NCBI GenBank assembly: GCA_016278435.1
Contig: JADQBU010000133.1
Location: 1-7,587 of the forward strand
Direction: 5' to 3'
DNA: 7,587 nt
Origin: Halanaerobiales bacterium
Lineage (GTDB): Bacteria; Bacillota; Halanaerobiia; Halanaerobiales; JADQBU01
The notes under the pieces: model-generated
Databases searched by the model: none
The model's input: only the letters and a program-made list of their open reading frames with translations
Told to the model about the DNA's origin: nothing
Position numbers and translations under genes: made by a program
In this document: piece by piece, positions 5,887 to 7,587 of the stretch
Position numbering within the stretch: the first letter of the stretch is position 1
Layout of the letters: each line of letters starts with the position of its first letter

Positions 5887-6601
5887 ATTTGACCAACAGA
5901 TGAAAGAAGGACTTTCCGGGCTTAAACTTAATCTCCATAAAGAGATACTGGAAAGATTCTGGAATTACATGAAAATACTCCGGACTGAGAATAAGAAGTA
6001 TAATCTTACTGCCATTACTGAACCCCATGAAATTATAAGTAAACATTTTTTTGATTCACTGGCACCCCTTGCTTTTTTGTCCCCGGCTGCAGGTGAAAGG
6101 ATAATTGATATAGGTACCGGACCCGGGTTGCCGGGCCTGGCATATAAAATTATAAATCCAGATCTGAATCTGGTCCTGGTAGATTCTGTTCTAAAAAAGG
6201 CAAACTTTCTTAAACTTTTAACCTATAAACTGGGCTTTAATGAAGGGATTGAGGTAATTCATGCCCGGGCGGAGGAACTTGGTAATGAAAAAGATTACCG
6301 GGAGTCATTTCACTGGGTAGTTTCCAGAGCTGTAGCCTCCTTGAATATTTTATGTGAGTATACACTACCCTTTATCCAGAGACAGGGGAGAGCAGTTCTC
6401 TATAAAGGTCCTGATTACGAGGCTGAACTGGATGAAGCCGGAGAGGCTGTAAAAATACTGGGGGGAGAAATTGAACAGATAAGACCTGTTGAAGTTCCCG
6501 GTCTTAAAGAGGAGAGGAATATAATTATTATCAAAAAAATTAATGATATCCCCGGAGATTATCCGCGGCGTCCAGGAATTCCAAAAAAACGCCCATTATA
6601 G
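5873..6601 (+). CDS. rsmG: 16S rRNA (guanine-N7)-methyltransferase RsmG (GidB)
   Basis: RsmG transfers a methyl group from S-adenosylmethionine to N7 of a single guanine in the 530 loop of 16S rRNA (G527 in E. coli numbering). The 242-residue product has the N-terminal NKKYNLTAI element (40-48), the SAM-binding motif I IDIGTGPGLPG (78-88), an acidic-serine motif VDS (103-105), the SRAVASL motif (151-157), YKGP (177-180), and the family's C-terminal YPRRPGIPKKRPL (230-242). Length is typical. ATG 5873 lies inside the end of mnmG, with a purine-rich GGGAGCGAGG (5852-5861) 11 nt upstream, indicating translational coupling to mnmG. Stop is TAG 6599-6601. Confidence 0.96.
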   Translation: MQKSEFDQQMKEGLSGLKLNLHKEILERFWNYMKILRTENKKYNLTAITEPHEIISKHFFDSLAPLAFLSPAAGERIIDIGTGPGLPGLAYKIINPDLNLVLVDSVLKKANFLKLLTYKLGFNEGIEVIHARAEELGNEKDYRESFHWVVSRAVASLNILCEYTLPFIQRQGRAVLYKGPDYEAELDEAGEAVKILGGEIEQIRPVEVPGLKEERNIIIIKKINDIPGDYPRRPGIPKKRPL

Positions 6602-6646
6602 GCAGGAAAATATTTATTAATAAAGAATAATATAGATATAACTTAT

Positions 6647-6651
6647 GGAGG
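6647..6651 (+). promoter_or_regulatory. Ribosome binding site deciding the noc start
   Basis: GGAGG lies 8 nt before ATG 6660. The earlier in-frame ATG at 6645 overlaps this site and has only AT-rich sequence before it, so the later ATG is the likelier start; it shortens the protein by five residues. Confidence 0.75.
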
Positions 6652-6659
6652 TTTTATCG

Positions 6660-7475
6660 ATGAAAATACCGTTTTTAAAACCAGAGGGCGACTCAGACCG
6701 GGAAGTAATAACTATTGAAATCAACAAAATTAAACCCAACCCTTACCAACCCAGGGGTACTTTTAATAAAGAAGATATTGTTGAATTAGCAAATTCCATA
6801 AAAAATTATGGTATGATCCAGCCCCTGACTGTCAGGAAAAAAGATGGTGAATATGAACTAATCGCCGGGGAAAGAAGATTAAGGGCTTCAAAACATCTGG
6901 GTTATGAGGAAGTACCGGCAATAGTCAAAAAACTCAACGACCAGGAAACGGCTGAGATTGCTCTTGTAGAGAACCTCCAACGCAAGGATCTTGATTTTCT
7001 GGAAGAAGCAGCAGCTTACGCGACCCTGTTAAACCAGTTTGATCTGACTCAACAGGAGCTTGCTGAAAGACTGGGGAAAAGTCAGTCGGCAATTGCTAAC
7101 AAGCTACGAATATTAACTTTGTCTGCAGAAGTGAGAGAGAAACTTAAATCTCCCTTGATATCAGAACGCCATGCCCGGGCACTGTTAAAGATTGATGACA
7201 GGCAGCAACAGTTAATTATTATAGAGGAAATTAAAAATAAAGAATTAACAGTCCGTGAGACAGAGAAGTTAATTGAAAAAATCAGAAAAAAAGCAGAAAA
7301 GGAAAAAGGGAAAGTAGTAACAGTATATAAAGACCTACGGATATTTACTAATACATTAAATAAGACTATAAGAGAGATGAAAAAAACGGGTCTGGAGGTA
7401 AAGGTAGATAAAAAAGAGGAAGAGGATTACATCGAATACCGGATTCGTCTTCCCAGAAAGGGTGAACCTCTTTGA
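6660..7475 (+). CDS. noc: Nucleoid occlusion protein Noc (ParB/Spo0J family)
   Basis: Noc is a CTP-dependent DNA clamp of the ParB family that binds scattered NBS sites and blocks septum assembly over the nucleoid. The 271-residue protein (numbered from ATG 6660) has the ParB N-terminal fold starting at ITIEINKIKPNPYQPR (about 18-33), the nucleotide-binding GERRLRA (about 71-77), the ENLQRKDLDFLEEA segment (about 104-117), and a helix-turn-helix with GKSQSAIANKLRIL. I prefer Noc over ParB/Spo0J for several reasons: it follows rsmG and precedes parA, the expected position of noc; the recognition region reads QSAIANK and SERHARAL, as in Noc; and the C-terminal part (DLRIFTNTLNKTI, then an acidic stretch and YRIRLPRK) resembles Noc. 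The N-terminus before the ParB fold is short and its first residues, MKIPFLKPEG, contain two prolines, unlike the ten-residue membrane helix of B. subtilis Noc. The stop overlaps the parA start (TGATG). Confidence 0.82.
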   Translation: MKIPFLKPEGDSDREVITIEINKIKPNPYQPRGTFNKEDIVELANSIKNYGMIQPLTVRKKDGEYELIAGERRLRASKHLGYEEVPAIVKKLNDQETAEIALVENLQRKDLDFLEEAAAYATLLNQFDLTQQELAERLGKSQSAIANKLRILTLSAEVREKLKSPLISERHARALLKIDDRQQQLIIIEEIKNKELTVRETEKLIEKIRKKAEKEKGKVVTVYKDLRIFTNTLNKTIREMKKTGLEVKVDKKEEEDYIEYRIRLPRKGEPL

Positions 7476-7587
7476 TGAAAAGAATAGCTATTGTTAATCA
7501 AAAGGGAGGAGTTGGCAAAAGTACAACGGCCGTAAATCTGGGGGCAGGTCTGGCAGAAATGGGTTATAAAATACTACTGGTCGATGT
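7475..7587 (+). CDS. soj: ParA/Soj chromosome partitioning ATPase, 5' part only
   Basis: The first 37 codons and two bases of a ParA-family ATPase are present before the window ends. ParA-type ATPases act with ParB on chromosome segregation and, in B. subtilis, Soj also controls DnaA. The deviant Walker A motif KGGVGKST spans residues 10-17, with the signature lysine K10 and P-loop K15. NLGAGLAEMGYKILLVD (21-37) follows, ending in the usual strand-aspartate. ATG 7475 overlaps the noc stop by one base, with a weak purine stretch GAAAGGG (7455-7461) upstream, indicating translational coupling. The position after noc matches soj of the Bacillota noc-soj-spo0J order; spo0J/parB is expected next, outside the window. 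Confidence 0.93.
   Translation, partial: MKRIAIVNQKGGVGKSTTAVNLGAGLAEMGYKILLVD

Overview
This window is the origin-proximal gene block of a low-GC bacterium. Gene order on the + strand is rnpA, yidD, yidC (spoIIIJ/oxaA), jag, mnmE, mnmG, rsmG, noc, soj/parA (cut by the window end). This is the classical block on one side of oriC in Bacillota. The order, AT-rich gene spacers, strong AGGAGG-type ribosome binding sites and a separate Noc-type ParB paralogue between rsmG and parA all point to Bacillota. The proteins look more clostridial/halanaerobial than bacillar, but no species can be named from sequence alone. All genes run the same way, presumably away from an origin lying just left of base 1.

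Layout. Bases 1-51 carry DnaA-box-like 9-mers, one a perfect TTATCCACA on the minus strand, which I read as the edge of oriC. A near-consensus promoter (63-91) follows and starts the operon rnpA-yidD-yidC-jag (146-2033). A GC-rich hairpin (2051-2078) probably ends that operon. mnmE (2171-3562) follows. Next is an unusually long AT-rich spacer of 419 bp (3563-3981) with interleaved inverted repeats and no convincing gene. mnmG (3982-5886) overlaps rsmG (5873-6601) by 14 bp. After 58 bp comes noc (6660-7475), whose stop codon overlaps the start of parA (7475 to the end).

How the genes fit together. RnpA is the protein subunit of RNase P. YidD and YidC help insert membrane proteins. Jag (KhpB/EloR) is an RNA-binding partner gene of yidC. 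MnmE and MnmG together modify the wobble uridine of certain tRNAs, and RsmG methylates 16S rRNA. Noc and ParA belong to nucleoid occlusion and chromosome segregation. The block thus links RNA maturation, membrane biogenesis and chromosome management near the origin.

What is odd. Two conserved genes of the first operon look broken. rnpA has an in-frame TGA at 338-340, with a perfectly conserved second half beyond it. jag loses its reading frame at a run of five Cs (1956-1960), and the canonical end of its R3H domain continues in another frame to 2033. rpmH is missing from its usual place directly before rnpA. I did not find a previously undescribed multi-gene system here; the most unusual signals are the two gene breaks, the missing rpmH and the structured mnmE-mnmG spacer.
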